A stretch of 64,000 nucleotides of DNA from Antedon mediterranea (taxonomy: Eukaryota > Echinodermata > Crinoidea > Comatulida > Antedonidae), in NCBI RefSeq assembly GCF_964355755.1, contig NC_092670.1:12461201-12525200 (forward strand). Direction: 5' to 3'. The notes under the pieces were generated by a model, which did no database searches, was not told the origin of the DNA, and worked only from the letters and a program-made list of their open reading frames with translations. Positions within the stretch are counted from its first letter, which is position 1; each line of letters opens with the position of its first letter. Made by a program: the position numbers and the translations under genes. Shown piece after piece: positions 1-12,348 of the stretch.

Positions 1-320
1 CTATTTTAAATATCGATCTACCATCGTCGAAACAACGTCGCTATTTAACGTTGATACAACGTTGAAATCAGGTTGAAGTTTGATAATTTAAGGTCGTCTG
101 CCATCGTCGAAACAACGTCACAATATTGACGTTGATATACCGTTGGAATTAGGTTGAAATCTGATAAGTTCTGGTCGATCTACTATCGTCGATATACGTC
201 ACTATATTAACGTTGATACAAGGTTGGAATTAGTTTGAAGTCTGACAATATTAAAGGCCGGTCTTCCCGTCGTTGATACAACGTCACTATTTAACGTTGA
301 TACAACGACAGAATCCGTGG
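1..320. repeat. Degenerate AACGTTGA/CGTCGA repeat block
   Basis: Several imperfect units of about 60 to 110 bp carry the words AACGTTGATACAACGT and CATCGTCGAAACAACGTC. The same vocabulary returns, far better preserved, in the 108-bp array at about 4745-5760, so this is probably an older or partial copy of that family. The block starts at the window edge and may continue to the left. No coding potential is seen. Confidence 0.6.
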
Positions 321-1388
321 TCCATTTTGCGTTATAATTTGCGAATGCTTTCATTCGCCTCTTTACCGGATTCCGGTCTCATTAAAAAACTTAAAGGTCG
401 ATAAAACTCCAAATTAGGCCTAGGCTAGGCCTATTCATTATTACATGCAATGAACGTATTAATAATTACACAGTAGTTCATTACATTACGTACAAACATG
501 ATTCAAGGTGATTAATTTTCCCCAATCACGTAGTAGAAGCATGCCGTACGCGCGCACACGCGTGAAATGTTACATACATTTTCTCGCCGTTCAAACGCTG
601 CACAGCTTCGGATATGAGAGCAGTAAATGTAGGCCTACGTCGACGATACCTTGATTATTTACAGCGTTTATTTGTGCAAACTGTACGGTAAGTATTTAAA
701 TTGTGCAGGAGATATGTTGATTATATTTTGTAGGCAGGCTAGGCTGTCATCTACCCTAGGCTATCCTAGATTTAAAGCCTAAATTAAAATAATAAAATGT
801 TTACAATTGTCTAACCTAAAAAGCGTACGTCATCGGCAAGCGCCTACGAACCAATTAAATATCAAATTACTATTTTGGCTAGCCTATGACTCGGGGTATG
901 TAGGCCTATGCCAGACTAGGCCTAGGCTAGGAAGGCACCTACTAACTATAGTAATAGTACTACTTTATAGTTAGGCTAGGCCTATAGTATAGCCTACACA
1001 TTTTGACAGTTTTTACAATTTATTTTTCAGCAAAGGTGCCTTCAGGGCCGGCCAGGAAGGTGAAGGAGTCGAACATTCATGAAATGAAAGACAAAAAAAC
1101 AACAGAAGAAGAGAAACAAGTGGTGTCAACTGTTTACAGAATCTACAGCTGCTGCTATCAAGATTTTGCGCCTTAATCAAAAATACATTGAAGCCTGAAC
1201 TGAAGGGAAATCTGTAAATTTAAAATTTAACCTATATTTTTAAAAAAATCAAAAAAATATCTCCTAGGCTAAGCCTAGCCTAGGTAGGCCCTAAGCCTAT
1301 TATAGGAGGCCTATTGATTGTTTGTTTGTTGCCTATTATTATTATTTAATAATTTTATAATAATTAGTTGGATAGGCCTAATAAATAT

Positions 1389-1430
<42 letters not shown>

Positions 1431-1795
1431 TACTTTGTCTTTAATACTGCATATAGGCCTAGGCCTAGAATTAGAACTGGTGTATCAATTATCTTGGCAT
1501 GGCAATATCGCTTGTGTAGTCGTAAAGTTAAATAGGCCTAGCCTAGTTTTCTTTTCACACTAGTAAGTCTACAACAGTACTTTATTATTGATAATGTTGT
1601 AGCCTGGATAGTGAAACAGATCTAAACATATAGCCTAGGCCTATATTAGGCCTAGGCCTAGGTAGGCTAATTAAGTATATTATGTCATAATTTATTTTGT
1701 TTGAAGGATTATTTAATTTAATACCTAGGTAAAGTATCAGAAATTAATCGTTAGTCGTTTAATAAATATTTAAAGTCGTTTAATAAATAATACAA
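321..1795. other. Non-coding, TAGGCCTA-rich stretch
   Basis: AT-rich DNA sprinkled with the palindromic word TAGGCCTA and its AGGCCTAGG variants, at far higher density than base composition predicts. It also has an (AAT)n microsatellite at about 1391-1430. Apart from one possible short exon at 1031-1176, no gene is supported. Confidence 0.55.
1031..1176 (+). CDS. Possible short terminal exon, unknown product
   Basis: A good acceptor (TATTTTTCAG, ending at 1030) is followed by an open frame of 48 codons ending in TAA at 1174-1176. The translation is rich in Lys and Glu (for example KTTEEEKQVV) and ends ...CCYQDFAP. A donor-like CGGTAAGTATT at about 687 could be the partner intron start. No family is recognised and there is no second copy in the window to compare. 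It may be a chance open frame or a piece of a gene lying mostly outside; confidence is low. Confidence 0.2.
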
Positions 1796-1801
1796 GAAGT
1801 G

Positions 1802-4534
1802 CAGGGATGTCACCAGCTTTTTGGAGTGCCGGTCGTCGGCAAATTTCCCGGGGGGGGGGGGTTTGTCGTTATTTCAGCGAAACATAAAGAATTATGAAAA
1901 TAAATAACAACACATTGCGTCAGGTCTAGGCCTAACCTTGTACCACCGGGGAGTCGCTGTTATTATTCGCGAAAACAAAAACACGCTCACGAAATGAATA
2001 GCAATAGATCGCGTCAGGCTTAGGCCTAGCCTTGTATGTAGACACTACGACCACTAAGGCCTAGCCAAGGCTCAGATAGATGCCCCAAAACCCAAAATCT
2101 GAATTCCACAAAAACGGGCGCTTCTTTATTTAGGCCTAATCCCTAATCAAATAATGTAGATAAATGATTAGCCTAGTATAGACCTTACTACTTGTTGCTC
2201 GATATAATGTTCGTGTTCCTTTGCGCGAGAGTTTTTTAGCGTATTCGCGAATTCTGGATTTTTTGTTTCACAACTGTGCGGCAAGCATGTAGTGCATGGC
2301 CGGCAAGAACAGAGACACGTGTTTATGGGTTAACTGAAGTTCAGCAACCTGAAGTTATCCCAGGGACGTGTAATTATTGTACCATGCTCGGCGATCATAA
2401 ACGAACGAACTTGCCCGGTCTCACTAAACCATGCGCATGTTTTTTTATTTTTTTTAATAGTTCGTAGAGTACAAAAATGTAAAACTAGAAGTAACATAAT
2501 ATAATTAAAGCAGGGTGACAAAACATTCAGCAATTAAAAATGTTTGGGTCTATGTAGTTATACATTTTTAATTACTGCGTACTTGTTTGTATTTTTAATC
2601 TGTGCAAAATAAAACGCTTGAATGGTCGCTATGTGAACTTTAAACTTGTACACTGTGCTGTGTAGCACGTTGTTCGCCATGACTCACAAGCTGTAACAAT
2701 GAATACCAGGGCGCGATTTTTTTTTCCGTACGAGAGTTCCTCCATTGGTTCGTTTCGGACTCAATCGACTCTCTTCGGTATTCGGTAAAGTCAGCTCACT
2801 GATGCGTGACAATATAATACAATTTACATTTACAAACCGCGAGCTAACTTTCACACAGGCTCTCATATAGTAAAATGAATCGACACTAATACAAGTTTTG
2901 ATGACATTAATTAATAAATACTAGGCCTACTTAGTAATTACATTAAGAACCCAATATTGAAGATACAGTATTTAGGTCTACGACCCAATAGTAGGTCGTA
3001 TCAGATATTATTTTTTGAAGTTGAACGACCTTTTGTCACGAACGAGAGGCTCTTTTCTTATCGTTTATTATGGTATTGTAGCTAGCCCATGGCTAGCCTA
3101 GCCAAGCTTGTGTAAGCCTATGCAAGGTATTACTTTTGAATTTAAAATGATTATGTACAGTAGGAATTCCTATGCACAGTGTATGTTTTTTATACCTTTT
3201 AAAATAATATTATTAGATTAATATTTATATTGTAAGGTAATGGAAATTTTACGTTAAAGGTGTACGTATTAATTATCCCCAATCTTGAAAAATAAAGATT
3301 TCAGACTTATATAGGCAATTTGGAGTTTTAATTAAGTTATAGGCCTAATATTATTGTTTATTATGTGTATATGTAATTTGGAAAATCATAAAAAATACAT
3401 GCAAAGTAAAAAACATTCAATTACGGTACTGACACGACTGCAATAGTACAAATACATTTAATAATACTGTAACACATTTTTCAGGAAGCTTATAATTATA
3501 TGTGATACTATTATCTTGTCATGAAGATCGGTTTTCTGTATTCCATATTCTTGATTTTATTTTTTTTATTATGGTTTCTGAAATAATTTTTTTTTTTTAA
3601 TTCATTTTAATTCAAAATTTCCACCGGCCAAGATATCAATAATTATTAAAAGCAAGCATGTGTTTCTATACATTACAACTTACAAGAATACATGTTACCA
3701 ATAGGCCTATATGTATACAATTTTTCAAATGTTACACTTAAAAACCTGAAGAAAATTGTAATTTTCTTGATAAAAACATCTGTTAGTGTTACTTCTGTAC
3801 ATATAATTTCTAACCTACTACTTCATTTTATTAAAATAAAAAATAGTACTGAAGATGGAAATGTACTACATTGAAGCACACGTACGTAGGGCTAGGCTAG
3901 CTAGGCCTTGCTTGTGACGACCAACAAAGTGCTGCTGCTGTGTGTGTGTTACTGTTTGTGAATCTGATGGTACATACATTGGTTTGTGGCTGCCTATACA
4001 GTATTAAATTATTAAAATTCTAGGCCTATTATTATTATTACAATGACGTTCAGTACTACTATTAATATTTATTATTATATTTACAGTGAGTATAGTATTG
4101 GCCTCTAGTATGTATAAATCTGTCACTCGTGCAAAAAAGCTGCTCACGTTTTGTCTTGTGGTTGCTGTCACGCATCAGTGAGCATCGGTGGCTTACCGAA
4201 GAGTCGATTGAGTCCGAAACGAACCGATGGAGGAACTCTCGTACGCAAAAAAAAATCGCTACCAGGGCAGGGTAGGCCTGGTATTGTGTTACAAATAAAG
4301 TAACGTACGTAACCACGGGAACATTTGCTGTAGTCTTTTGTCTTATCTATATGAGGGTAGCTTGTCTGTTATTAACGATGTGCTAGGTAAAATGTTTTAG
4401 TACGAATTTTAGTTAGGCCTAGGCCTAAGAAATATCGTAATGATTAATAAATAATAGTGGTGGTCGGCAGCCTGTTAATCCTGGTCGGAAATGTTGAGTG
4501 CTGGTCGGGGCCGACCAGCGTAGTGACATCCCTG
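1802..4534. mobile_element. Non-autonomous hAT-like DNA transposon (2.7 kb)
   Basis: The ends are inverted: CAGGGATGTCAC at 1802-1813 and GTGACATCCCTG at 4523-4534. They are flanked by a matching GAAGTG (1796-1801 and 4535-4540). The first and last tens of bases also share the words GGTCG and CGACC. Inside, about 2705-2810 is an inverted copy of about 4168-4270 (around ACGAGAGTTCCTCCAT). CAGGG-type ends suit the hAT superfamily, although hAT normally makes 8-bp duplications and only 6 bp match here. No transposase reading frame survives inside, so it would depend on another element for movement. Confidence 0.5.
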
Positions 4535-4744
4535 GAAGTGCCTCACTGACACTGAATTCTAAAAAATGTTGGAGAATCCTATGAACTGAAAATGTCTTTG
4601 TTAGTTTAGGCCCTATAGTTATATTATGCTGTATTAGTTATCACAATTTTGCATTTATAGTTGCTGCAATTTTTTTTATGAAATAAAGCGATATTACTTG
4701 GTTTTTCAACCAAAAAAATTGAACAATGTTTATTATGTGTAATG

Positions 4745-5760
4745 GTTGTAATTTGACGTCGATACAATGTTGAAACCGTGACGTTTAACCCAACGTTAAT
4801 CCAACTTGTAATGACGTCGTTGCTCGACGTCGATTCACCTTTGAAATCCAAGTACATTTCAACATTGTACCGACGTCGTGACTGGACGTCGAAGTAACGT
4901 TTTTATTCGACGTTGACACAACGTCAAACAGACGACGTCGACAACTAAAATCCAACATTTTATCGATGTCGTGACTGGACGTCGATTTAACGTTGATATC
5001 CGACGTTGAAAACTGACGTCGATTCACCTTTCAAATCCAACTACAAAACAACGTTGTATCGACGTTGCGACTGGACGTCGATGTAACGTTTATATCTGAC
5101 GCTGACACAACGTCACAAAGATTACGTCGATTCACCTTTCAAATCCAACTAAAATCCAACGTATCATCGACGTCGTTGCTGGACGTCGAATTAACGTTGA
5201 TATCTGACGTTGACATAACGTCACAACAAAGACGTCGATTCACCTTTCAAATCCAACTACAATCCAACGTATCGTCGACGTCGTGGCTGGACGGCGATGC
5301 AACGTTGATTTCCGACGTTGACACAACGTCACAACGAAGACGTCGATTCACCTTTCAAATCCAACTACAATCCAACGTATCGTCGACGTCGTGGCTGGAC
5401 GTCGATGCAACGTTGATTTCCGACGTTGACATAACGTCACAATGAAGACGTCGATTCACCTTTCAAATCCAACTACAATCCAACCTATCGTCGACGTCGT
5501 GACTGGACGTCGATGCAACGTTGATTTCCGACGTTGACACAACGTTAAACAGATGACGTTGATTCACCTTTCAAATCCAACTACAATTCAACCTATCGTC
5601 GACGTCGTAATTGGACGTCAATGTAACGTTGATATCCGACGTTGATACAACGTTGGCATAATGACGTCGATCCACCTTTCATATCAAGCGTCTATTCAAC
5701 GGCGTGTCGACGTCAGGGTTCGACGTTGATTCAACGTCAATCCAACGTGTTTTGCCCGCT
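4745..5760. repeat. 108-bp tandem repeat (about 9 units)
   Basis: The segment GACGTCGATTCACCTTTC recurs at about 5124, 5231, 5339, 5447, 5556 and 5663, which is a period of 108 bp. Units are built from GACGTCGA and AACGTTGA words. Because 108 is a multiple of three, one strand stays open for 126 codons (5065-5445) as 36-residue repeats, but this is a by-product of the period and not evidence for a gene. The right end, TGCCCGCTGGG near 5752-5762, resembles the terminus of a repeat type widespread in aquatic animals (from memory). Confidence 0.8.
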
Positions 5761-5763
5761 GGG

Positions 5764-7590
5764 TTGGTAAGGCTAGGCCTAGCGACCGCGCCGCGATGCA
5801 ACAAAAATAAATGTAGTCAGCAGAATTTGCCATCAATTATGTGACGTCATGTGCTGTATCGCCATGATGATTGGTCAGTTCTTACGTTTTAGCGTTGCGA
5901 TATCGCTAGAGTTGAACTGGATTCAACTCTTGCGATTGTCAACGATCGCGACTTGTAGCGTCGATTAACGTCGATTATTACACCTTTTCCTGTAAATCGC
6001 CGACATTTTGTATCGTCGTCGTTAGTTAAAAAAGTACCCTTTCCTATAAATCGTTAAAATGTTAATGTTTACGTAGAAGATCGCCGATTTTTGTTAACGA
6101 TAGCGTCGAATAACGTCGACAGGAAAACAGGCTTGCGTCGACAGGAAAACAGGCGTTAAAGCCTGTTTTCCTGTCGACGTTATTCGACGCTATCATCGTT
6201 AATCGTTAAAATTTCAACGACGATCGTTTGAAAACGATCAAGTTGAAATGATAACGATAGCGCGAACATTTGATTTCTAGCATTGAACGTTAGAGTTGAA
6301 AACTTAAGCCTGTTTTCCTGTCGACGTCAGTCGACGCTATCATCGTTAATCGTTCAAAGTTCAACGACGATCGTTTGTAAACGTTCAAGTTGAAATGTTA
6401 ACGATAGCGCGAACATTTGATTTCTAGCGTTGAACGTTAGAGTTGAAACTCCTGTCTTCTTTCTCGACGTCGTCGTAACGCGCAAAAATGAATAGGGGAC
6501 GCCCTGCCTCTAGCAGTAGGCTCACAGTGTAGGAGACGTGGGCCTAGGCATACTAAAGAACGAAGAACCATCAGTATAGAGATTTAATAACTGATGGTTC
6601 TTCGTTCTCAGTAGGCCTATCCTAGTTCAAATAGTATTTTGGACTAGGCTGAAGACTTTGACCTACCTAATATCCACGCGTCTACTTTCCGGAACATCAT
6701 TTTATAGTAACTTTGGTAAGGCTAGGCCTAGCTTTGACCGCGCCGCGATGCAACAAAAATAAAATGTAATCAGCAGAATTTGCCATCAATTATGTGACGT
6801 CATGTGCTGTATCGCCATGATGATTGGTCAGTTCTTACGTTTTAGCGTTGCGATATCGCTAGAGTTGAACTGGATTCAACTCTTGCGATTGTCAACGATC
6901 GCGACTTGCAGCGTCGATTACCGTCGATTATTACACCTTTTCCTGTAAATCGCCGACATTTTGTATTGTCGTCGTTAGTTAAAAAAGTCCCTTTTCCTGT
7001 AAATCGTTAACATTTCTATGTTTACGTTGAAGATCGCCGATTTTTGTTAACGATAGCGTCGAATAACGTCGACAGGAAAACAGGCTTAAGTTACAGTATT
7101 GAAAGACATTGTGAAATTTTGGTAATCATTGACATTTAACTTTTTGAGATATTTGTTAAACAAAAAGTGTACAGAAAGAAGAAGAAGAAAAAGAAGAAGA
7201 AGAAGAATAATAAAGATTTGATACAATAACAATAGGTGATCATTTTATTCTAAATGATCACCTAATAAATGTAGTAAGCAGAATTTTACAATTACGTGAC
7301 GTCATGTGCTGTATCGCCAAAATGATTGGTCAGTTCTTACGTTTTAGCGTTGCGATATCGTAGAGTTGAACTGGATTCAACTCTTGCGATTGTCAACGAT
7401 TGCGAATTGTAGCGTCGATTAACCGTCGATTTTTACACCTTTTCTTGTAAATCGCCGACGTTTTGTATCGTCGTCGTTAGTTCAAAGAGTACCTTTTCAT
7501 GTAAATCGTTAACATTTCAATGTTTACGTGGAAGATCGCCGATTATTGTCAACGATAGCGTCGACTAACGTCGACAGAAAAACAGGTTTA
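5764..7590. repeat. Three copies of a foldback family ending AAGCCTGTTTTCCTGTCGAC
   Basis: Copies at about 5766-6135, 6717-7086 and 7265-7592 share CCGCGATGCAACAAAAATAA near one end (first two), the internal palindrome GTTGAACTGGATTCAAC and the end CGACAGGAAAACAGGCTT. Around 6120-6180 two ends meet head to head, and a further half copy covers about 6306-6470. A lone end lies at about 10836-10855. A separate perfect hairpin, CGAAGAACCATCAG with its complement, lies at about 6560-6606. (AAG)n is at 7180-7208. No open frame is credible. Confidence 0.65.
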
Positions 7591-7727
7591 GAGTTGACTA
7601 ATGTACATGCGTATTGATATTTTAATCTACTTTTTGTAAAATCTACAACCAATCAGAACTCAGAATGTTCGATTCGCGCGAATATGTTTGCTCTCTGATG
7701 AGCATCGTATTATTATACTCTTTTCAG

Positions 7728-8653
7728 ATGGCATACTGTTCAATTCGACTCAAGTAACATACGAGGAAGCTTCTGTCCTTTGTGAAGATAAGCTAGGTTC
7801 ACTGGCAACATACGAGCAACTCTATGACGCATTCGCCGATGGTACACATTGTGCTACAGGGTGGCTTGTCAGCAGAGAGATTGCCTTTACAGAAATCTCC
7901 GACGCGTGCACAATGAAACCACCGGTTGAACGAAGCAATGTGTTCGTTTGTGGACAGTATCGCTTCAGGTTTTATTGTTTTAGAGAAAGAAACATAGTTT
8001 CGAGTACACTTACCGCCGATTACATTCCAAAATCTCAACGAGTAATTAGAATAAGTGAGTCATTGACGACTAAGCTGCGTCCTGAAGAGGCAGATCTATG
8101 CTGTAGAGATGATTATTCTGGTAGAATGTCTACGTCATTTGAGGCCTACAATGCTACATACTCAATGAATGTTGATTTTTGTTATCTAGGGTGGTATGCT
8201 GGTAGGCTTTATGGTGATATTTGTAGAACAGATAATTCACCATCGAAATACTGGGATCCTGAAACGTTAAGTCATATCGTTTTAGGTCTATCATATCATA
8301 GAGAGTTCAGCTTTTGTTATATCCCTTTACATGGAGAGAATCTCATTTCTGCACCTGATCCATACCCGCCTCATCGTGTCGTACACGCACTTAGTGAAAG
8401 GGGTACATGGCTTTTAACTTTAAATGACGCTACAAAACGCTGCGCGGTCTTTGGCGGTACAGTCGCAACGCGCGATGAACTTCAGTACGCATATAACAGG
8501 GGTTTTGAGTGTACACATGTAGGTTGGATTAAAGAAGGGGATAGGGTGTTTGTGTTACAAAGACCAACGTCTGGGGAGAGTAGAATCGGAATCATCGTCG
8601 ATGATTATGTGCCTACGAGTCCTGAATGGTCTGCTTATTGTTATATGCCATAA
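7728..8653 (+). CDS. Copy A: orphan triple-Link-domain exon
   Basis: This is one long exon opening after the acceptor TTTTCAG (ending 7727) and running open to TAA at 8651-8653. It encodes about 307 residues. Three Link modules follow one another. The first has all four canonical cysteines (VLCEDK, THCATGW, DACTMK, FYCFRE). The second does too (LCCRDD, DFCYLGW, DICRTD, SFCYIP) and has an NATY glycosylation site. The third has CAVFGG, FECTHVGW and AYCYMP but no third cysteine. Link modules bind hyaluronan and related glycans or proteins outside the cell. In copies B and C the same exon follows a PAN exon and a 25-nt microexon in the same phase; neither is found in the 7.7 kb upstream here. An ATG at 7688 lies in frame upstream but is probably intronic. 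The intact frame suggests a recently orphaned copy, or upstream exons beyond the window. Confidence 0.75.
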
Positions 8654-9059
8654 GGCATATTGAATTATACACATCATCATCACCACTTACAAGTAGCTGC
8701 ATAGGCTTAGGCTAGTTGTGTATTGTCACAAAGTTCCTATGGTATAGTTTTCTAACCCAACATCGTTTGATTATGTTGTTCATTCTGGCACATTTTCTCT
8801 CTCACTTGCTTGTGAAGATGTTCCGATGTCCATTTTGTTTCATTGTCCCCGCTTCTCCCTCCCCCCCCCCCCCCCAAAAAAATCAAGCAAAATGAAGATT
8901 AATAAAATCAACCAATTTTCTATCTTACTACACATCAATTAGGAATGTTACATTAGTATAGTTGAAAATACTGGGAGGTGGGCGGCGTGGAAAGGAACTC
9001 GCCATCCCACCATAATGCAAAGGCTTATTACCAGTTAATTCCCCTCCTACATTAAGAAT

Positions 9060-9450
9060 GAACACAGGCTTCACCTCCGTTGTATTATTAGCAAAATACC
9101 TTTCAAGTCCAGTCCTCTTGACACTCTCCCTATGTGGCTGATGAAAGAATGTGTTGATCCACTGGTTCCTTTAATTACCCATTATTATTGCTAACTGCTC
9201 TTATGTGTCGGGGGAGTTTCCCCCTGAATGGCAGCAATAAATCCTATAATTAAGAAACCGACAGTAACCAACTTAGTAACTATAGACCCGTATTGAATTT
9301 ACCAACGTTGAGTAAAATCATTGAACGTCCAATTGTTAAGCTATTTAATAATCATCTGCAGAAGAATAATTTAAATGGATGAACCCCTCCAATCGGCGTA
9401 CAAATTAGCACATAGTACCGAAACGTCTCTATTAAAACAAAATCTGTGAG
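9060..9450 (+). pseudogene. Decayed LINE reverse transcriptase fragment
   Basis: In shifting frames the + strand still reads like the fingers region of an L2/CR1-type reverse transcriptase: a stretch like PLDTLPMWLMKECVDPLVP, then FPPEWQQ, a YRPV-like block, LSKIIERP-like, and LQSAYKLAHSTETSLLK. Several stops and indels interrupt it. The block is 5' and 3' truncated with no clear target duplication. It is an old insertion with no function. Confidence 0.65.
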
Positions 9451-10861
9451 AGTTTTACGTTTTAGTTAAACTTACGTCCGTATGAGTTTCTTAAATCAGT
9501 TATAGTTTAATAAGTGGTTGTATAATAATATAACTATAATTGCCTGGAAACCTTTTTTTTTCAAGTTTTTGAGTGAGTGCGCTAATTAATACGCTGTTTC
9601 TCTACCAACATGCTTTTCAAATATACCAATTTTTTAACTAGCAATTGTAAATATAAAGGCCAACTCTGACAGCGTCGTACGGCGAGGCCCGACGAAACGT
9701 CTTGACTAGTCGGTGCTGTCCGAGTTGAATCTCGACAAGACGAGTCGTCTTAAAATAGCGTCGGGTGTAGTTTTTATGTCGTCGCGGAAACTTTAATCAT
9801 GTTTAATTTTTACCCAACGAGACGGGTCATCGGGCCCCGGCGTACGACGTTCGAACAATTAATAACAAGAAATATTTCTTACAAAAAACGTCGCTCGACA
9901 TTTTAAAATTAATCATTGTTCTTTTGATTAATTTATGGTTAATTATTTAAAAGATGTCCTTTAATCGCAAAGATACATACACATCACATAGTTCTTTAAT
10001 TATGAATCACATGCCCATTTTTTCACTAGTTAATTGTATACACAGCATTTGAATGAAGACACGTGTACCTTTCCAACAATGTATTATTTGCAACAATGGT
10101 CAATTTTGAACTTTAAATGAGCTGTACCGGTAGTCTGTTTGTCTGTGACCTCAAACTGAACTGTAGGCATGCAACTGAATTCTTCCAAAATCTGTTGATT
10201 CGCGTCAACCAATCAAAGGGCAAGAAGCCAAAATCGTTCAACCGTGAGCCTCCATAGACGCTTTTCCTAGTCGTTTTTTGGATCCAGCAGCTGGGACCTA
10301 TAAATTATAGTCTAGTTTCCATTTTCGCAAAACTACGGCCTTAGATACAAAAGCTACCGCTATGAAACAGCTTATAAATGAATTTGTCCTCATGGGACAT
10401 AACTGGTTAGAGCAGCGGCGCGAAAACAGCAATTAGCTTAATGGAAACTAAGCCAAAAACGTGTACATTTAGTTCTATTACAAAAAATATATATATTATA
10501 TAACTTGAATTGTTATGTAAGAATATTCGCGTCTTTTGAAGACGTATTGATAGTGAACCTGTATTAATGCTTGCCATAAAATTTAACGGCTTCAAACTTT
10601 TGAACTATATGATGATACTTTTCATCTGTATGACAATATAAATTGTTCATCTAATATACTTAATTATGTGTCCAAAGAACTCAATATACCCAATTAAAAC
10701 GATCATAGTTACATTTGCATAATTGTCCGGGGGAAAATTAAACTGTGTTCATTACAAAGTTATTTTTAATGTACGAACAATTGTTTCTTTCTGTTCTGTT
10801 TTTCGCCAGATTCTCTATCAAAAAAAGAATAATGTCAACAGGAAAACAGGCTTTTAGAGCC

Positions 10862-11060
10862 AAAAATATAGGTATGGGTTGACCACAACAAGTCTTCTCG
10901 GATAAGGACTAAACCGTAGGTCTAGTGTACACAATAACCTGAAGCGGCGTGCACTTTAAAGAACCCTGTTCATCATTCGAGACGCGTAGGGGGTTACCCC
11001 GGTGAACTGGTTCACAAAATAGCCCGTGTATCAAGGGGATTGATTACCACCTATCTGATA
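10862..11060 (+). repeat. SINE-like repeat with GTGCACTTTAAAGAACCC
   Basis: The segment contains GTGCACTTTAAAGAACCC and GGGGGTTACCCCGGTGAACTG. A reverse-complement relative lies at about 44630-44740 (CAGTTCACCGGGGGTAACCC, GGTTCTTTAAAGTGCAC). Two dispersed copies in opposite orientation support a mobile short repeat. The wording is like the tRNA-unrelated body of invertebrate SINEs, but no box A/B was resolved. Confidence 0.4.
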
Positions 11061-11446
11061 AGACAGGACTGATATTTTGTGAAAACGTTCTGAAGGTCAC
11101 CGAAAATCACTAAAAACACTGATGTTTTTGACACTATTGGTCACAACTTTGCTGATACTTATCCGAGATCCACAATGCTATGGTTAGCATACATTCTCTG
11201 CTCGCTTTAGTTACAGTATAACATAGTAGTAATTACATACACCATAATATTTACCGGGATATACAGGGATAAATTGCACGTAATATGGCTGCTATAATGT
11301 TCTCGTTGAGTAGAATATGGTTGTTAACGGCTTTTCCATCGAATTAGTAGAATTCGACCTTGTCTCTTTCACGGCGTAGACGACACCCATGGTGGTGATG
11401 GTGTTTCTCTTGATATGTTAAGTGTATGTATCCCCACTGTATCTGT

Positions 11447-11478
11447 CATGGAGGTAAAAAATATTTTTTACCTCCATG
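11447..11478. repeat. CATGGAGG micro-hairpin 1
   Basis: A perfect inverted repeat, CATGGAGGTAAAAA and its complement, meets at a short A/T centre. Total length is about 32 bp. It is one of four dispersed members (see also 11986-12015, 51076-51117, 54189-54218). Confidence 0.6.
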
Positions 11479-11985
11479 GTCTTATCTAAAACCCATACGT
11501 TCAACACCACCACTAAGAGCAATACGACGGATGGCTGGTTAGGGTTTTGTGATAGCACATGTTAATTATGTAGGAATTTTAATTGTCCAAACACATATAC
11601 AGTAGACGTCTTAATCAATCGCTCATTCTTCGCGATTTTTGCATTGGAAAATTGTAACAGAGCATGGCTGCCTGCCCTCGTGCGTGCGGATGTACAGTAT
11701 AGCGTACTTTCGAAAAGAAGTACTCCCCCTCCCTACCCCCACCACCTGTGGTTTGCAAAGGTAATCTCGATTAGATAGTATGGGCTGCTTTTGAGATAGA
11801 CTGTATTTGAATACAAAAAGAATAGAAATGTATGATCGTGTTATATCAATATATTTTAATGACCTTACAACTCTTAATTATCTTAACAATCAAGTGCTAT
11901 AATTTTATATTTTTATAATCCTATATTTTTATATTCTACAATTTATTGCTTTCCAAATGTTGCTTTGATTGCATATTGTTGTATC

Positions 11986-12015
11986 CATGGAGGTATAAAA
12001 TTAGTTACATCCATG
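11986..12015. repeat. CATGGAGG micro-hairpin 2 (degenerate)
   Basis: It begins CCATGGAGGTATAAAA and closes with GTTACATCCATG. The right arm has diverged from the perfect complement, which suggests an older copy of the 11447-11478 hairpin family. Confidence 0.45.
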
Positions 12016-12348
12016 TTGTATCTTTATCTTTTCTGATTACTCGGCAAATATGTACAATTGGTATAGGGAATGTCTTGTTGTCTCAACAATCATTAGTACT
12101 AGCAATTCACAAAACTTACAGAATTCATTTTTAAATGAAGCCCCTGTTCAGTTTGAAAAATACAGCACAAGCAAAACTTTTACGACATTTAAAGCCTTCG
12201 ACAGTTTGACACGAGGCACTATTCGGGTAACAATGAATAAATACAATGGTGGCAACGTAGTACTAGATCAGGAGAACGTTTGCGTAATGGTTTGTCACTT
12301 CAGTTGTGTTCCTTTCGCCTGCTAATACTTTTTAATATTTTTAATGTG

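Larger units (their letters stand above)
9455..12345. other. Intergenic repeat mosaic downstream of copy A
   Basis: No gene is supported. It includes an imperfect foldback at about 9665-9860 (CGTCGTACGGCGAGGCCC against GGGCCCCGGCGTACGACG), a lone AGGAAAACAGGCTT end at about 10840, a SINE-like segment at 10862-11060 and two CATGGAGG micro-hairpins. A 91-codon open stretch at 12050-12325 shows no recognisable domain and no clear splice signals, so I do not call it. Confidence 0.5.

Noticed and set aside
5065-5445. 126-codon open frame on the + strand
   Set aside because: It is the 108-bp tandem repeat read in one frame; the period is a multiple of three, so lack of stops is inherited by each unit.
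12050-12325. 91-codon frame as a gene
   Set aside because: No domain, no signal peptide, no splice partner, and it lies between repeats; the protein-like look is not enough.
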